This document shows positions 1 to 12,011 of a DNA stretch of 64,000 nt, piece after piece (position 1 is the stretch's first letter; every line of letters begins with the position of its first letter). Under the pieces are notes generated by a model. That model worked only from the letters and a program-made list of their open reading frames with translations. It had not been told where the DNA came from and made no database searches. Source of the DNA: Armigeres subalbatus (lineage: Eukaryota > Arthropoda > Insecta > Diptera > Culicidae); NCBI RefSeq assembly GCF_024139115.2, contig NW_026943251.1, forward strand, positions 62,001 to 126,000. The letters run 5' to 3'. The translations under genes were made by a program, and so were the position numbers.

Positions 1-87
1 TTTTTCTAACCGTGTAAGTCTTCGAAGCAATACAATTGTAACTTGGGGTCAAATATTAAATATCAGAAACAATCAATCGTCAACATA

Positions 88-276
88 GGGGGAATGACGG
101 CTTTGGCAGGTTTTGTTCTATTATTGGCAGGGGTTTTTTTATGACTGACTATGCTCAAATTTGGTCTAAACATTCTTTGCATATCAAAGATATTGAGGCC
201 AAGTTTCATAAAATTTGGTCGACAAAAACCCCTCGAACTATAATAGAACAAAACCTTCCAAAGCCGTCTTTTCCCC
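88..276. mobile_element. MITE, family with GGGG..GACGGC termini
   Basis: A 189-bp element with terminal inverted repeats of about 50 bp. The left end reads GACGGCTTTGGCAGGTTTTG and the right end carries its reverse complement with few changes. TA dinucleotides flank both sides (86-87 and 277-278), which suggests a TA target duplication as in Tc1/mariner-like elements. A second, interrupted copy lies at 52163-52570 and a relic end at about 47917-47965. No coding capacity. Confidence 0.8.
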
Positions 277-620
277 TATTTACAAGTCCTGATTTGAATC
301 TTGACAGATAAAAACCTCGGATGGAGATAAACCTAAACAAACACCTGTATTGGTTTTTGAGTAGTAGCACTTCAAAAGTGTTATTCTCGATACAGTCCAT
401 ATACAAACATTTAAACATACAATTGTATATGTACTAGTCTACGTCGGTTGGCGAAATTAAATTCAAAATTTAATTCAATCTATCGCGTCATTGTATGCCG
501 AGTGAGGCAATGTGGCACGATAACATGCAATCTGATTGTTTATTGGCATGAACGATCATATGAAGTAACTTAGACTGTACCCTTTTAGTGCAGATTTAAC
601 ATATTAAATCTAATTTTTGT
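277..620. other. Unassigned AT-rich DNA
   Basis: No ORF with recognisable content and no clear repeat structure. Confidence 0.5.
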
Positions 621-750
621 CATTGCAAAAAATAGTGCGTGCAACTCGTTGCAAAATTCAAAGTTTTCAGCACTTGTAGCATATTTTCGTACATCTCGTG
701 CTGAAAAAATAATCTTTTTGCAACTAGTTGCACAAACGAGTATTGCAATA
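621..750. repeat. Imperfect inverted repeat
   Basis: GTGCAACTCGTTGC near 639 is mirrored by GCAACTAGTTGCAC near 719-732, and CATTGCAAAA is mirrored by TATTGCAATA farther out. Between them CAGCACTTG is mirrored by CTCGTGCTG. It looks like a short degenerate foldback element. No target duplication is obvious. Confidence 0.5.
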
Positions 751-1370
751 TTGTCTTATTATGTTCACTGAAATCCAGGAAATATTTACCTAATATTATT
801 TTTCTAATATTTATGAAACCTTTAAATCAAAATTGAATCCTATGAAATGTATAATATGAGAAAAATCGAAACGACCGTTTCAAAGTGAGCGCTCGAAATA
901 GGAAGTCTAACTGTACACACTTCCTTTTCCTCTAATGATATTGTTTACCACATTTACATATAATATCAAGTAATACGTAGTTGAATCCAGATAGTTGAAA
1001 GCCGCTTTATTCATAAAAGATCAGAAAGCGTGATATCATTTCTTTGTGTAGGTCATATTATTGGTAAACAAATAATGGTGTATTAGATTTGATCTTCCGT
1101 GCCATTTATCACGAGTCTTTCGTCTAATAAATAGATAGTAATAGATGAAGGAATTTTCTCGTGGCATTCTTTCTCATATTATGAAAACGTATTTAAAAGG
1201 ATGGATTTATTTTCTCTCAAAATCTCAATGGTTCAGTATCAAAGGGTTGCTTCTTTCCGATATTGCAATATCGATATCAGAGTCTCTAAAGCTTTCTTGT
1301 TTTTTTTAACCTTTTTTTGAGACATTCTTGTTCATACAGGGAAGAATTTTCCCAGGAAATTCGTTAGCCG
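751..1370. other. Unassigned intergenic DNA
   Basis: AT-rich, without an ORF I can assign. Nothing else seen. Confidence 0.4.
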
Positions 1371-1494
1371 AATCACGTGGTTTCCATTTGATCAAAAAGC
1401 TAATGTTAATGAAAAATACAAAGTATGTATTGCTTAAATACTTTGTAATTTTACATTAACATTAGCTTTTTGATCGAATGGAAACCACGTGGTT
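1371..1494. repeat. Near-perfect 124-bp hairpin
   Basis: The left arm contains CACGTGGTTTCCATTTGATC and the right arm its reverse complement with isolated mismatches. The arms extend through AAAAAGCTAATGTTAATG to a small loop near 1425-1437. About 55 bp per arm is very long for a stem-loop this short. It is either a small palindromic MITE or, if transcribed, a strong double-stranded RNA source. No flanking duplication was recognised. Confidence 0.75.
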
Positions 1495-2570
1495 CAGCTG
1501 CAATGCATATATTGTAACAACTACACACTCCCACAAGCATAGCACAGAATGGAAGCGGATGGTATCTTATCTCATACTAACTTAGCTGCCAAGGCAGCTG
1601 TCAATAAATCAACTGCAACAAGTAAAATTTCACGAAAATGATCAGAGCAGGTAATACTTTCCACCATATTGTCTAACACCGTCTCAGTTTTGGTGTCTAA
1701 TTTTAGCTGTAGTCCATTCACTTATTGACCTTAATTGTGGGACTTGCATACGCTTCCTTCATCCAGTGCTAAAACAGTTTTTGGAAACACAAATAAAGGA
1801 AATAAATAACAAAAACAATGACCGTGTTTCTTGAAGTGCGATGTCCTGCACGAACATAATTTCGGTGAACTAATTGGGAATATTGCGTTTCGGGCATGTG
1901 TAATTAGTATCACCGTATCGTCATGTGTGCGCTTGCTTGCCATCATCATCATGTGACCCCGATTTATAAAGCAAAAATGTTTACCAACTTTGTCGACTTT
2001 ATTACGCCCAATTGTCACAACTAATACGTTGTATTGCACTCATGAACTGTACATTCAAAAACATTTTTGATTATTCACAATCGTAATTCCGTCGTTCGAT
2101 TCGCTGTTTGGATAACAATATTGCGAAGTTGATTGCGAACTGCGCACCGGTATTCTCGGAATACCTCTTTACGCAAATGGGGAGCTTTGGAAAAATTGGC
2201 AACCAATTTTTCTAGGAAATGGGAAAGTTGTTACATATTTGCTGACGACAAGCTGTCTGTCTTAGTCGTTGATTGTGCAGTGCTTAAAATATGCTTTGAT
2301 GTTTTTTTTCGTTTACTAGTATTACGCTCTGCCACTGGGTAATGGCCGACACACATCTCCGTGTGCATTAAGTATTTACTCTTCAGTATCGAATCTCGAA
2401 GAAATACTCATGTTTTGAAGTGTTTTAACAACCCCAGATAAAAGTTTTGAATGATTTTAAATATGGAAGATCAGTTTGAGATCCTGTTGAATGAAGTTGA
2501 AATTTCTTTTTATACCTAGTGAGTCTTTGGAATGTGAGTAATGTTAAAAACATGAATAAAAAATTTGAGC
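1495..2570. other. Unassigned intergenic DNA
   Basis: Short open frames exist on both strands but none shows a recognisable domain, splice context or convincing codon pattern. Confidence 0.4.
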
Positions 2571-2733
2571 AATTCTCGCTTAACTTTTCAAAAGGACCTA
2601 AGTAACATTTTTTTCATGAATTAATTTGAATACTGCAATCAATAGCTTTCATGTTGTTCTGTTGATTGCGCTATTCAAATTAATTCGTGAAAAAAATGTT
2701 ACTTAGGTCCTTTTGAAAAGTTAAGCGAGAATT
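2571..2733. repeat. Near-perfect 163-bp foldback
   Basis: Arms of about 70 bp: AATTCTCGCTTAACTTTTC on the left is exactly mirrored by GAAAAGTTAAGCGAGAATT on the right, continuing through the AAAGGACCTAAGTAACATT block to a loop of about 25 bp. Similarity fades out to about 2563 and 2740. It is a probable MITE of the palindromic class. Confidence 0.8.
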
Positions 2734-4522
2734 ATTCAACACAAAAATCCGATCCTAGTTCGGACAAAGAATTGATCGCATTGCTCTACGCCTTTGCTTT
2801 CTAGGCTTTCTGGTTGTACTGTCGGATGTGTTTATTTAATAAAACTATGTTTTATGCAGTGATATGCTGATTATAGTCATTGATTTTTGTATCATGGCAC
2901 AATAATATTTTAGGTATTGTATACGTTGTAACAAGTTCTGTACAAAACGTGTTTGTACATACATAAATCACTGCATGAGAAACGAATTTGTTTGCCAACA
3001 AAGGAATTATTGCTTGTAGAGAAAATGACGCGTTCGCAGTTGTGGGTAAACGACTTTTGCCGGCCGATTAAATTTAGAACCGCTACATAAGTAACGTAAC
3101 ACATATGACGATGGTGAACAGTAAGGGATGAGGAAACCCAGTTCTATCTTTTGCGCGAAATTAAATACAAACATACAAAACGGTCAGATGTTTGCAATCC
3201 GCAGGGGAAGAGGCTCCATTACGCCCCTCGGAAGTAAAACGTGATTTTATGTAACAAAACTAGCTACGCATTAATGCAGGATGATTATAAAATGAATAAT
3301 TAACAAATGAATAATCAACAAAATTCAATTCATTTGGATGAAACATTTCAATGCAGGTTAATAACCCGATGATAATCTATAATGTACCACGCGCCTCCGC
3401 GTACTGCCAATATAATACCGAATAGAGAAAAGCGAATAAGTAGGGGAACTATTCCGTTTTCCATCTCACTGAACATATACTCATCATAAAGTGCCGAGCC
3501 GTTCCCCTACGTTGGTTCCAAATATATTACTCTTTTACAATATCAAAATTGACATTGGGATGTTGGGACTTCTTTCAATTCTGAAATTGTGTTTTCCTGT
3601 TCTGTTTGTAAAGTGCCGCAAGAGAAAGAATATTCATGATTGAAAGATGATAGATGCACTTGAATAGCAGCGTATTATTGTTAAGGTTTGTTGGACTATT
3701 AGAACAGGCTTTGCTAGAACATAATTTATATTCAAGTTATTGTCTTTTCTAATATATCAAAACAATAATCAGCTAAACATAAAGGATTTTTTAGAAAAAT
3801 AAAAATTAAATGGGATGGAAGAAAAATAATCATGAGACCAGAGTCCGCGTCCCATATACAATTATGTAAATATCATTTGTACAAGTATTTCTTACAAGTC
3901 AAACAATTTTCAGTTAGTTTTATGTGAAACAAACTGAAAAATACAGACGTATCTATCCAAATATCAACTCATGATAAAAAAAAACCTAATTAATAACTTA
4001 CAACCAACGCCCCTATGGGTTTTGTGAAACCTAACATAGAGGAGTTCGTTGGTCAAGAAAGATGTATAGAATTATAAGAACGACGAGCTTGAAATTAAAC
4101 CAAGACCTTCTAAGTCCCGAGGTCAAAAGCAATTAAAAAGTCACCCTGAAAACTAAAAAGCAAATGAATACAAAAAATGCAAAGGTGTGGCCCTATCCTT
4201 CAGAAGATTCAGTGAAAATAATAAAATGTGTCTTTCGTCGTTTATTTTAACAATAGAAAATCCTTATCAAATCCATAAGCCGTGAGATCAATCCTTCACT
4301 ACTAATTAAAGAATTTTGAGTGAAATACACGAGATCGCGTCCCATTCGGATATCGCATCTCTCGTTGACGACCAAAGCAAAGCCGATTATCTCTTTATTT
4401 TTCGTACTCCCACCCAACAGTTGTTGGTGTATGCTCCTTCTGGGAGGGTGCATGCTGATTTTCTCACTTCGTTAACCCAACAATAGTGGATACCATATAT
4501 CGCCTACGTCCAGTTACAAAGT
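2734..4522. other. Unassigned intergenic DNA
   Basis: No gene, tRNA or clear repeat recognised. Short open frames at 2910-3104 and 4247-4453 (both minus) lack domains or splice support. Confidence 0.4.
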
Positions 4523-4753
4523 TCAGTGAATTTCATTAGAACGCAATACGCCAAAAGGAAAATCCTTTGTTTAATCACAAAAAAGCGGTGCACGTGTTTC
4601 ATTGCCGCGTCGCGGGACGATCGCTGGCACGATCTTCATCTGTTTTCCATCTGCCAGCAGCAGTGCCAGCGCCCGATTAAGTGTGTTTTCCCGTACAAGT
4701 TTGTGGAACCAGCCAGCAGCAGTAGCAGCGGTAGTTCATGATGGATGAAAGAG
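4523..4753 (+). other. Candidate first exon of the ankyrin/SOCS gene
   Basis: A GC-richer island rich in CAGCAG units that looks like a 5' UTR. It has an arthropod initiator-like TCAGT at 4522-4526. Two consecutive ATG codons at 4738 and 4741 are followed by GATGAAAGAG and a donor reading GAG|GTCAGT at 4753/4754. The 16 coding bases end in phase 1. Joined to the acceptor at 15226/15227 they continue in frame, without a stop, into the ankyrin ORF, adding ten codons upstream of the ATG at 15241. This is an inference from frame and splice consensus. The first intron would be 10.5 kb, and an unrelated 5' exon remains possible. Confidence 0.4.
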
Positions 4754-5700
4754 GTCAGTTGAGGAGCGATCATTTGCTTCGCAAATAGACTAATCGATCT
4801 TCAAAGGAAAACTTCTTACTTCGCCGCACGAGCTACGTAACAAAGGGGAAAAAGGGTATTAGATAATGTTCTGCGAAATTTTGCCACGTTCGAACGACGT
4901 CATGTTGTGCAATTTCGTCGTGAATCGTTGTCTCCGACGGGGACTTTCATTTTCAATCTAAATGAGCGATACAAGAGACGGTATAAAAATATATCCGCCT
5001 GTGTTAATGTATTCGAATTTTCACGCAACGCAGGCCCAATGACAGAACACGGGTTGGGAAAACTCATGATGAAACTGTTTTGAATTGTAAGGGTTTGTGT
5101 GATCATGAATTATGTTTGGTTTGCATTTAGGAAGCAAAGCGTGATTGATGTTTATTGTACGGAAATATTGTCTCATATTTGACTTACAATACTTATTGTT
5201 TGTTGTCTAGACAGCTCGGAACACTTCCGATGCATGATGCTATAATATATCTAATAGCATTCTCCCGGGTTTTTCATCACTTAAAAAATCCTTATTACTA
5301 GCATAATGTGCTACGGCAATGAACTTGAGAGCTGAAGTTGCGTAGGATATCAGATTTCTGCTCAGACGTCCAGGAACCAGAATACGAAATGGACTCTCCC
5401 TTGAAATAGGAAGGGTGCATTCGTGTCGGAAGCAGTTGCATTTTTTAAATCTTTTTTTGCGTAAATTTTGAAATAGTTTCAGTTTTGCACTTGTCGTAGA
5501 TTTCTCTAAAGGAGCACCTCGGGAGAGAAGGAGGCTGGAACAGCGATCCTCACGTCCATCCTGGAGACCTTCCTCAAGCAAAATTGAAAATCAATACAGA
5601 ATAAGTTAACAAGCAATATTTAGAGCTAACCACTTTAAAAGCATTGAGATTAAGATTAATTTGTTTATTTATAATTCATCTGACATTCAAAAGTCTTAAT
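4754..5700. other. Intron-like DNA without recognised content
   Basis: Lies in the putative first intron of the ankyrin gene. An open frame of 113 codons on the minus strand (5240-5581) has no domain I recognise and no neighbouring exon, so it is not called as a gene. Confidence 0.4.
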
Positions 5701-6314
5701 GAATATTATGAATATTGTTTCAAATGAGGTTTTTTTTCAAACGATTCACAAACTGGGATGTGGAAACTGCAAAGCAAAAGCAGCTTCAACCGATGAAAGC
5801 AAACGAATCTTTGTGCAATTGGGCAGGTTATAACTAAATGCAGTACGATACAGGACATTAATCGTAGTAGGAGTAATCATCTTCCACGATGGGGAATCCC
5901 AATTGGTAGGATTGTAAAACAAGGAGTCGTATAGGATTATCCGGAAATCTGCTTTTCTCCGGAGGTTAGTTGTAGTAGCAAGAAAAGGGATCCAAGGTAG
6001 GTATGATTGATAACAGATGGCTCTCTACAAAATACTGTCTCAGAACGTGTACTACGTTCTGAAAACGACTATTTAAAGGAAAACTGCTCGCTAGAAAGAA
6101 GACGGAATGATGTATGTGAAGCGTACTGAAGCGATAGCATCCCGAATGCTGGTTGGTTAGCTTCACTGGAGGTCTGGTACTTATTGGAACGACATAGGAC
6201 ATGTTTAGCTGTGTAGAGGATCCCACAGATATAGCAAATTGTGTGGATGGGATTTCCTCCAAAACTATGACAGAGCCGAGTATGCCAAGTCCGCAATCGG
6301 GAGGTAGCTTGTTA
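5701..6314 (-). mobile_element. 3' end of an I-type non-LTR element (left direct repeat)
   Basis: This 614-bp stretch is repeated almost exactly at 10461-11077. I count one substitution (G/C near 5813 versus 10576) and a T-run length difference (8 versus 11). Read on the minus strand, one frame shows HTRLCHSF followed by CYICGILYTAKHVLC, which matches the Cys/His tail at the end of ORF2 in I-like elements. It directly abuts the LOA-type element at 6315. The right-hand copy continues into the rest of the I-type element and this one does not. This copy is therefore best read as the left half of a long target duplication. Confidence 0.7.
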
Positions 6315-9300
6315 TCAGGTATCAGAACGTCGGCTCCAGGGGCACGTTCACCTCAATTCGGGAGATTTGTGCCATCGCCTTCACAGCCTTTCTCATCACG
6401 CACCTGACGGAAAAGGAAGTGAACAAAAAGGAAAGGAATATGGATGGGAGAAAAATGGGAAGTTTGGGAAAGGTACCCTTGAAGAGGGCATACAACGTAT
6501 ACAACACGTACAAAAGCTCATAGCTCCTTACCACAACGGGTTATGAACAACAGAATACTTTGAAGGTTCAGGTTTCTGTAGTCAATTTCACTTAGTAAGT
6601 GTTTACCAAATATTTGGAAACGCAGTTGCGCATAAACTGGGCAGTTACATATAAGATGATAAGAAGTTCCATAATCGGATTCACAACCATCACAGACAAA
6701 GGATTCAACACGTTGAATATTTGCCATGTGATAGTTGAGTCGGCAGTGACCTGTCAAGGCCTTGACTAAGACACTGCAATTCTGTTTAGACAGATTAGCT
6801 AAATAGTTAGCTACTACCGGAGATGGCTCTCGGATATACAATTTTGTTTGTCGACATGAATCCAAACTACTCCAATACTGTTTGTGCTGAGTGGAAGCCC
6901 AAGAGCTAATCAAACGCTTCACCCAACACTTAGATATTGGAATAGCTGGCTCAGGACCAAAAACATCTTGTGACGTCCAGTGCGAGCTAACTCATCAGCC
7001 AATTCGTTTCCAGCTATGGAAGAATGGCCAGGTACCCATATAAGGTGCAATGTATTAACTGAATTCAGTTCCTCTATTTGAGTTCGACATGCGATTACTA
7101 ACTTCGACCTTGAGTTGGCCGAAGCGAGGGCTTTGATAGCTGCTTGACTATCTGAACAGAAGTATATTACTTTGCCCATTATGTGTTTCTGCAGTGCGGA
7201 TTGCACTCCACACATAATGGCAAATATTTCCGCTTGAAAGACAGTGCAGTGTCTACCCAGTGAGTGGGACTGTTCCAATCTTAGCTCACGCGAGTAGACA
7301 CCTGCACCCGCTCAATGCTGTCCGACATATTTCTCTCCAAATAGCTAGATGTCCACTCCCGCGAGGGGAATTGTGTTGAAAATGTCTTATAAGGAAAACT
7401 ACTAGCGAGTGTGAGATCACTTGGAGCGAGGACTGTTCTGTCCCAATCAACCATGAGTTGTAACAACGAAGTGTGTGTAGAACTGCGGTTTACAGGATTC
7501 TCTTCCATGAAACCGAGAACCCATAATCGGTAAGTACAAGAAAGTGCTTCTTGTTTGAGATGTATGTGTAGTGGGACAACGTCGAGAAGAGCCTCGAGAG
7601 CAGCCGTGGGAGTCGAAGAGAACGCACCAGTCATTGCCATTAGGCACATCCCTTGAAGATGACCTAATTTAGACTGAATTGTCCTCACTTCACCCTTTTG
7701 CCACCACACAAGACATCCATAAGCCAAAATTGGTCGTACAACTGTTGTGTAAATCCATTTGATATATTTAGGTTTAAGACCCCAAAGGCCATATTGGCGA
7801 CACCAACTTTCGACTGCCTGAAGAGCATTTTGCATCAGGTCGAATAAAGTAGTAATACACAAACCGGCTATTAATATTAGATAGTCGTCGGCAAATCCAT
7901 AGGTAGGAAAACCGCCATTATTGAGTAATCTTAATAGCGTATCTGCAACGAGATTCCACAAAAGTGGAGATAATACTCCCCCTTGAGGGCATCCGCAGAC
8001 ACTTAATTTCCTAATCGCTGCTTGACGTAATGTCGAGTAGAGATGTCGGTTTTTAAGCATCTGGTGAATCCATTTGGTAATTATATTAGGTAGCCCATGA
8101 CAACGTGCGGCTTCCAATATTGCATCGAAAGACACGTTGTCAAAAGCACCCTCAATATCTAAAAACGCACCCAAGCATGATTGCTTTTGAGCAAATGCTT
8201 TTTCGATGTCGTAGACAACCTTGTGTAGAAGAGTCACGGTGGACTTTCCAGATTGGTAAGCATGTTGATTAACATGAAGAGGCATGTTTGCCAAACAGTC
8301 ATCACGAATGTGATGATCGATAATGCTTATAATGCTTAGAACCATTTCAGAAGAAATGAGGTCAGACTGATGGGTCTAAAACTCTTTGCTTCTTCATACG
8401 AAAAACGTCCTCCTTTTGGGATAGACTTTACAGTGACATCCCGCCAGGATATGGAAATATACCCAGTAGCAAAACTGCATACGAAAAGTTTTTTCAAAAC
8501 ATGTTTTATATACTCAAAACCCCCTGAAAAAGAACGGGACAGATACCATCTCCCTTGGAGATTTGTAAGGAGCAAAACTGTTAAGACATTGAATCGATTC
8601 TGTAGTTATGATTCTACGAGCCTGAGCCCAAGACCCATAGCTACAGGAAAAGACATCAGGAAAATCCGAAGATGTTATATCGACACATCCAGGGAAGTGC
8701 GTATCAAATAAGTGCTCTAACGATTTATCATCAAAAGAAGTGTAGCCGCCATTTGGCTTGCGAATTTTGCCAACTTGGAAATACTTGGATCTCACAAGAA
8801 TTTTATTCAATCGACTGGCTTCACTCAAATTGGAAACATTTGCACAAAGGTTTTTTCAGCCGGATTGCTCAGCAGGTCGTAGAGCTTTCTTGTAAGCTTT
8901 GCGAGCCAACTTAAAAGAATCCGTCCCTGCTGAATGGCTTATGCTCCAACTCCTTCTACACTGCTTCCTGAGCTTAGCCAAATCGGAATTCCACCACGGG
9001 GTTCCTCTTGAGGTTTTTACAGAACGCATAGGGCAAGCTTCTTCAAAAGCTTCCACGATATGCAACGTTGTAGTATCAACGGCATCATCCAAGTCGGTAG
9101 GAGTTTCAATGGATGGTAGATATCCATGAAATTTTGTCGAGAGCAACTCTGTATAGAGATCCCAGTTGGTTGAACGGGGATTTCTAAAACGCAAGGTCTG
9201 CGAAGAAACATTCAACTGATCAAAATAGATGTAGCGATGGTCAGATATGGATTCCTCATCTGACACATGCCAATTCGTCAACTCGTGACTGATTCTATTG

Positions 9301-10460
9301 GAGCAGAGAGTTATGTCTAATACTTCTGCTCTATTAGATACCATAAAGGTTGGGCGATTGCCTATGTTAAGTAAACCAAGTTCGGTACTACTTAAGTATT
9401 CCATCAAGCTGGAGCCTCTCAGATTGATATCCGAGCTACCCCAGATGATGTGATGAGTATTAGCATCACTGCCGACAATTAGCGGAAGGCCTTTTGAAGT
9501 GCAATATATGACAACTCGTTTGAAAGCATCCGTAGGAGATGGTTCATCATGTGGTAAATAAACCGAACAATAGACGTATTTCCTGACGTCCCAGATGCAT
9601 AAATTGTGACAGCACATACATCTCTGGTTGTTAGTTCTGAGAAAAGTATAGCAACGAAAGCGTTGTTAACAAGTACACACGCAAGCAGCATTTATCGAGA
9701 GTTTGCCATTTCATTAATGAAAGCAGCAAAAACCAGGTGCACTAGGTTACCAAGGTGGAAAGTACCCTTGCGAAAATAGGGTTCCTGTACCAAAGCCACT
9801 TTGGGATTTGCCATTTTGCATAAGTCTACAAAGATTAATCGTTGCTGTTCTTTTGTGCTGAAGATTGATTTGAGCTATCCTAACTGTAGCCATTGCGAAT
9901 TACGATAATACACTCCACAACTTCAACATTTATGTGAACAGCAACGATGAAACCAAGTCGGTATCGTATCAAGAACGTCAAAGACGAAACACAGAGTACA
10001 CTGTGAAAAACGCATAAAGCGAATCCATATAGGTGACAATTAGATAAAAACTAAATAAAACATACTCATAATCCCACCGTTATTTAACCTCAAGTTGAGA
10101 TTGAAAAAGAGAAGCCGATTATTCCGCAGAAGCAATCAGTTAACTACGCCATAGCTCCGGTTGGCGCAATAAGGGCTCAATACTGTGAAGGGTGCCCTGG
10201 TGCTTCACAGAGCTCCGTTAGCGGTTAGGTTCATTTTAGACCCCCCTAACCATTCATTCATAGGCACGGTAAGCATAAAGCCGCATCACACCAAGAATTA
10301 GGGGTCACCTGTATGGTGGACTTTTACCACTGGAACAGGCAATCCGTAGCGTTATTCTTAGCCAGACAACCGGCTGCCGACACCACACGGCTATCTAGGC
10401 TGTTCGTGGAGAGAAGTTGACATTGACTTTACGTCAACTCTCAATGTGGCCGAACAGCCG
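6315..10460 (-). mobile_element. LOA-type non-LTR retrotransposon
   Basis: A 4146-bp insertion on the minus strand with, in order: a 5' untranslated region (about 9894-10460), an endonuclease (about 8856-9893), a reverse transcriptase (about 7281-8828), an RNase H (6919-7278) and a Cys/His tail (6518-6922). The 3' end is at 6315. This order, with RNase H after RT, is that of LOA/Lian-like elements of mosquitoes. I see no ORF1 with CCHC knuckles, so either this copy lost it or the family has one ORF. Exact near-identical direct repeats of 614/617 bp flank it on both sides. Confidence 0.8.
6518..9893 (-). pseudogene. Broken ORF2 (endonuclease-RT-RNase H) of the LOA-type element
   Basis: The start ATG reads into IAQINLQHKRTATINLC, the usual opening of these endonucleases. 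Endonuclease residues seen include VQEPYF, SELTTRDVCAV, SDANTHH and SISDHRYIY. RT residues include GAFDNVSFD, PQGGVLSPLLWNL and the catalytic GFADDYLIL. RNase H residues include AEIFAI, CSDSQAAIKAL and WVPGHSSIAGNELADELA. The C-terminal tail has CDGCESDYGTSYHLICNCP. The reading frame changes at least five times, and there is a stop before the MLLACVLVNN block, so no full protein can be made. All catalytic motifs are otherwise well kept, which suggests limited decay after, or a defective template before, insertion. Confidence 0.85.
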
Positions 10461-11660
10461 GAATATTATGAATATTGTTTCAAATGAGGTTTTTTTTTTT
10501 CAAACGATTCACAAACTGGGATGTGGAAACTGCAAAGCAAAAGCAGCTTCAACCGATGAAAGCAAACGAATCTTTCTGCAATTGGGCAGGTTATAACTAA
10601 ATGCAGTACGATACAGGACATTAATCGTAGTAGGAGTAATCATCTTCCACGATGGGGAATCCCAATTGGTAGGATTGTAAAACAAGGAGTCGTATAGGAT
10701 TATCCGGAAATCTGCTTTTCTCCGGAGGTTAGTTGTAGTAGCAAGAAAAGGGATCCAAGGTAGGTATGATTGATAACAGATGGCTCTCTACAAAATACTG
10801 TCTCAGAACGTGTACTACGTTCTGAAAACGACTATTTAAAGGAAAACTGCTCGCTAGAAAGAAGACGGAATGATGTATGTGAAGCGTACTGAAGCGATAG
10901 CATCCCGAATGCTGGTTGGTTAGCTTCACTGGAGGTCTGGTACTTATTGGAACGACATAGGACATGTTTAGCTGTGTAGAGGATCCCACAGATATAGCAA
11001 ATTGTGTGGATGGGATTTCCTCCAAAACTATGACAGAGCCGAGTATGCCAAGTCCGCAATCGGGAGGTAGCTTGTTAGTTCCTAAGGTTATGTATATCAA
11101 TCCAAGCCTCGGTGGAGCCTTTAATTTTGCGTGGCTTCGGAGTAGTGGAGGTCCGCCAGGAGGCAATTCTCACGAAGCGTCGGCCTTGGTATCTGGCACC
11201 AGTAAGGAGATCGGGGATTGGTTTTGCCGGGAACTCCGCAGTGCCTTGCGATCCATGCAAACGTTGTGTACTGGCGCTGGTTAGTGAAAAGGCTACGGAT
11301 CCAGGAGTGCCGCTCTGTTATGCAGAAATGACAATGGCTGAGTAGACCATGATCAAAAGCAATATCCTTAATCAGTAAGTGATAGCTTTGGTTGAGAATA
11401 TATTGCCAATGCAGGGAAAGCTGTCCGGTTGATGATGTTTGGACAGGTGACCCCGATTTCAACTTCACGGCTGAAAACCGACCCAATCATAAACCTGTAT
11501 CCATAGTTTCTGTATTCGCCATACAAGAGTTCAGAGAACCAAAAACGTTGTGCTATAGAGCTTATTGTGGATGAACAGGAGTATCAGCTCCTCGATCCAT
11601 ACCCGTGGGTCGGAGTCATTTAGAGGAGACCAGCTCTGGCCATTGTGCGCAGGATCCGAT
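10461..11660 (-). mobile_element. I-type non-LTR fragment (right direct repeat and flank)
   Basis: The first 617 bp duplicate 5701-6314. Beyond 11077 the sequence continues with more of the same element. On the minus strand near 11121-11300, a segment reads FAWIARHCGVPGK, matching the RNase H C-terminal motif (WIPSHCGIPGN) of I-like elements, upstream of the Cys/His tail. The fragment ends before the small hAT-like MITE at 11672, is frameshifted and has no intact ORF. I inferred the clade from motif order only. Confidence 0.6.
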
Positions 11661-11671
11661 TCACTTTAACG

Positions 11672-11847
11672 TAATGTGACCAGACGTCCCGCATTTCGCT
11701 GCATTTTTCAGCTTCGTACAAATATTTTTCTAATTTTTTTTTGGCCAGAATCTTTGCGAAATGCACTTTTGGAGGAACCACTTTCAAGCCAATAACCCAA
11801 TCCAGACAGGCTTCCCGCGTTTCGCAGGACGCTTGCTGGTCACATTA
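11672..11847. mobile_element. 176-bp hAT-like MITE with 8-bp target duplication
   Basis: Termini TAATGTGACCAG and CTGGTCACATTA are perfect inverted repeats. The 8-bp CTTTAACG occurs immediately outside on both sides (11664-11671 and 11848-11855). An 8-bp duplication is the hAT signature, although a 6-bp reading is possible because the next base pair is also complementary. No coding capacity. Confidence 0.75.
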
Positions 11848-11871
11848 CTTTAACGAGGAAAGTGATACTAT

Positions 11872-12011
11872 CTAGACCAACATTTGAAAAGGGCGTAACA
11901 GCCAAAATTTATTCCTTTTGATTCTTTGTCCCCATATATAGCTATATATGCAGACAAAGAATCAAAAGGAATAAATTTTGGCTGTTACGCCCTTTTCAAA
12001 TGTTGGTCTAG
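11872..12011. mobile_element. 140-bp near-perfect palindromic element
   Basis: The arms CTAGACCAACATTTGAAAAG and its complement run about 57 bp each, with a loop around CATATATAGCTATATATG. CTAT stands directly outside on both sides (11868-11871 and 12012-12015), which could be a 4-bp target duplication. A diverged relative with the same end (CAACATTTGAAAAGGG) lies at 14680-14927. Confidence 0.7.

Noticed and set aside
5240..5581. 113-codon minus ORF as a gene
   Set aside because: No recognisable domain, no neighbouring exon, and on the opposite strand inside the putative intron.
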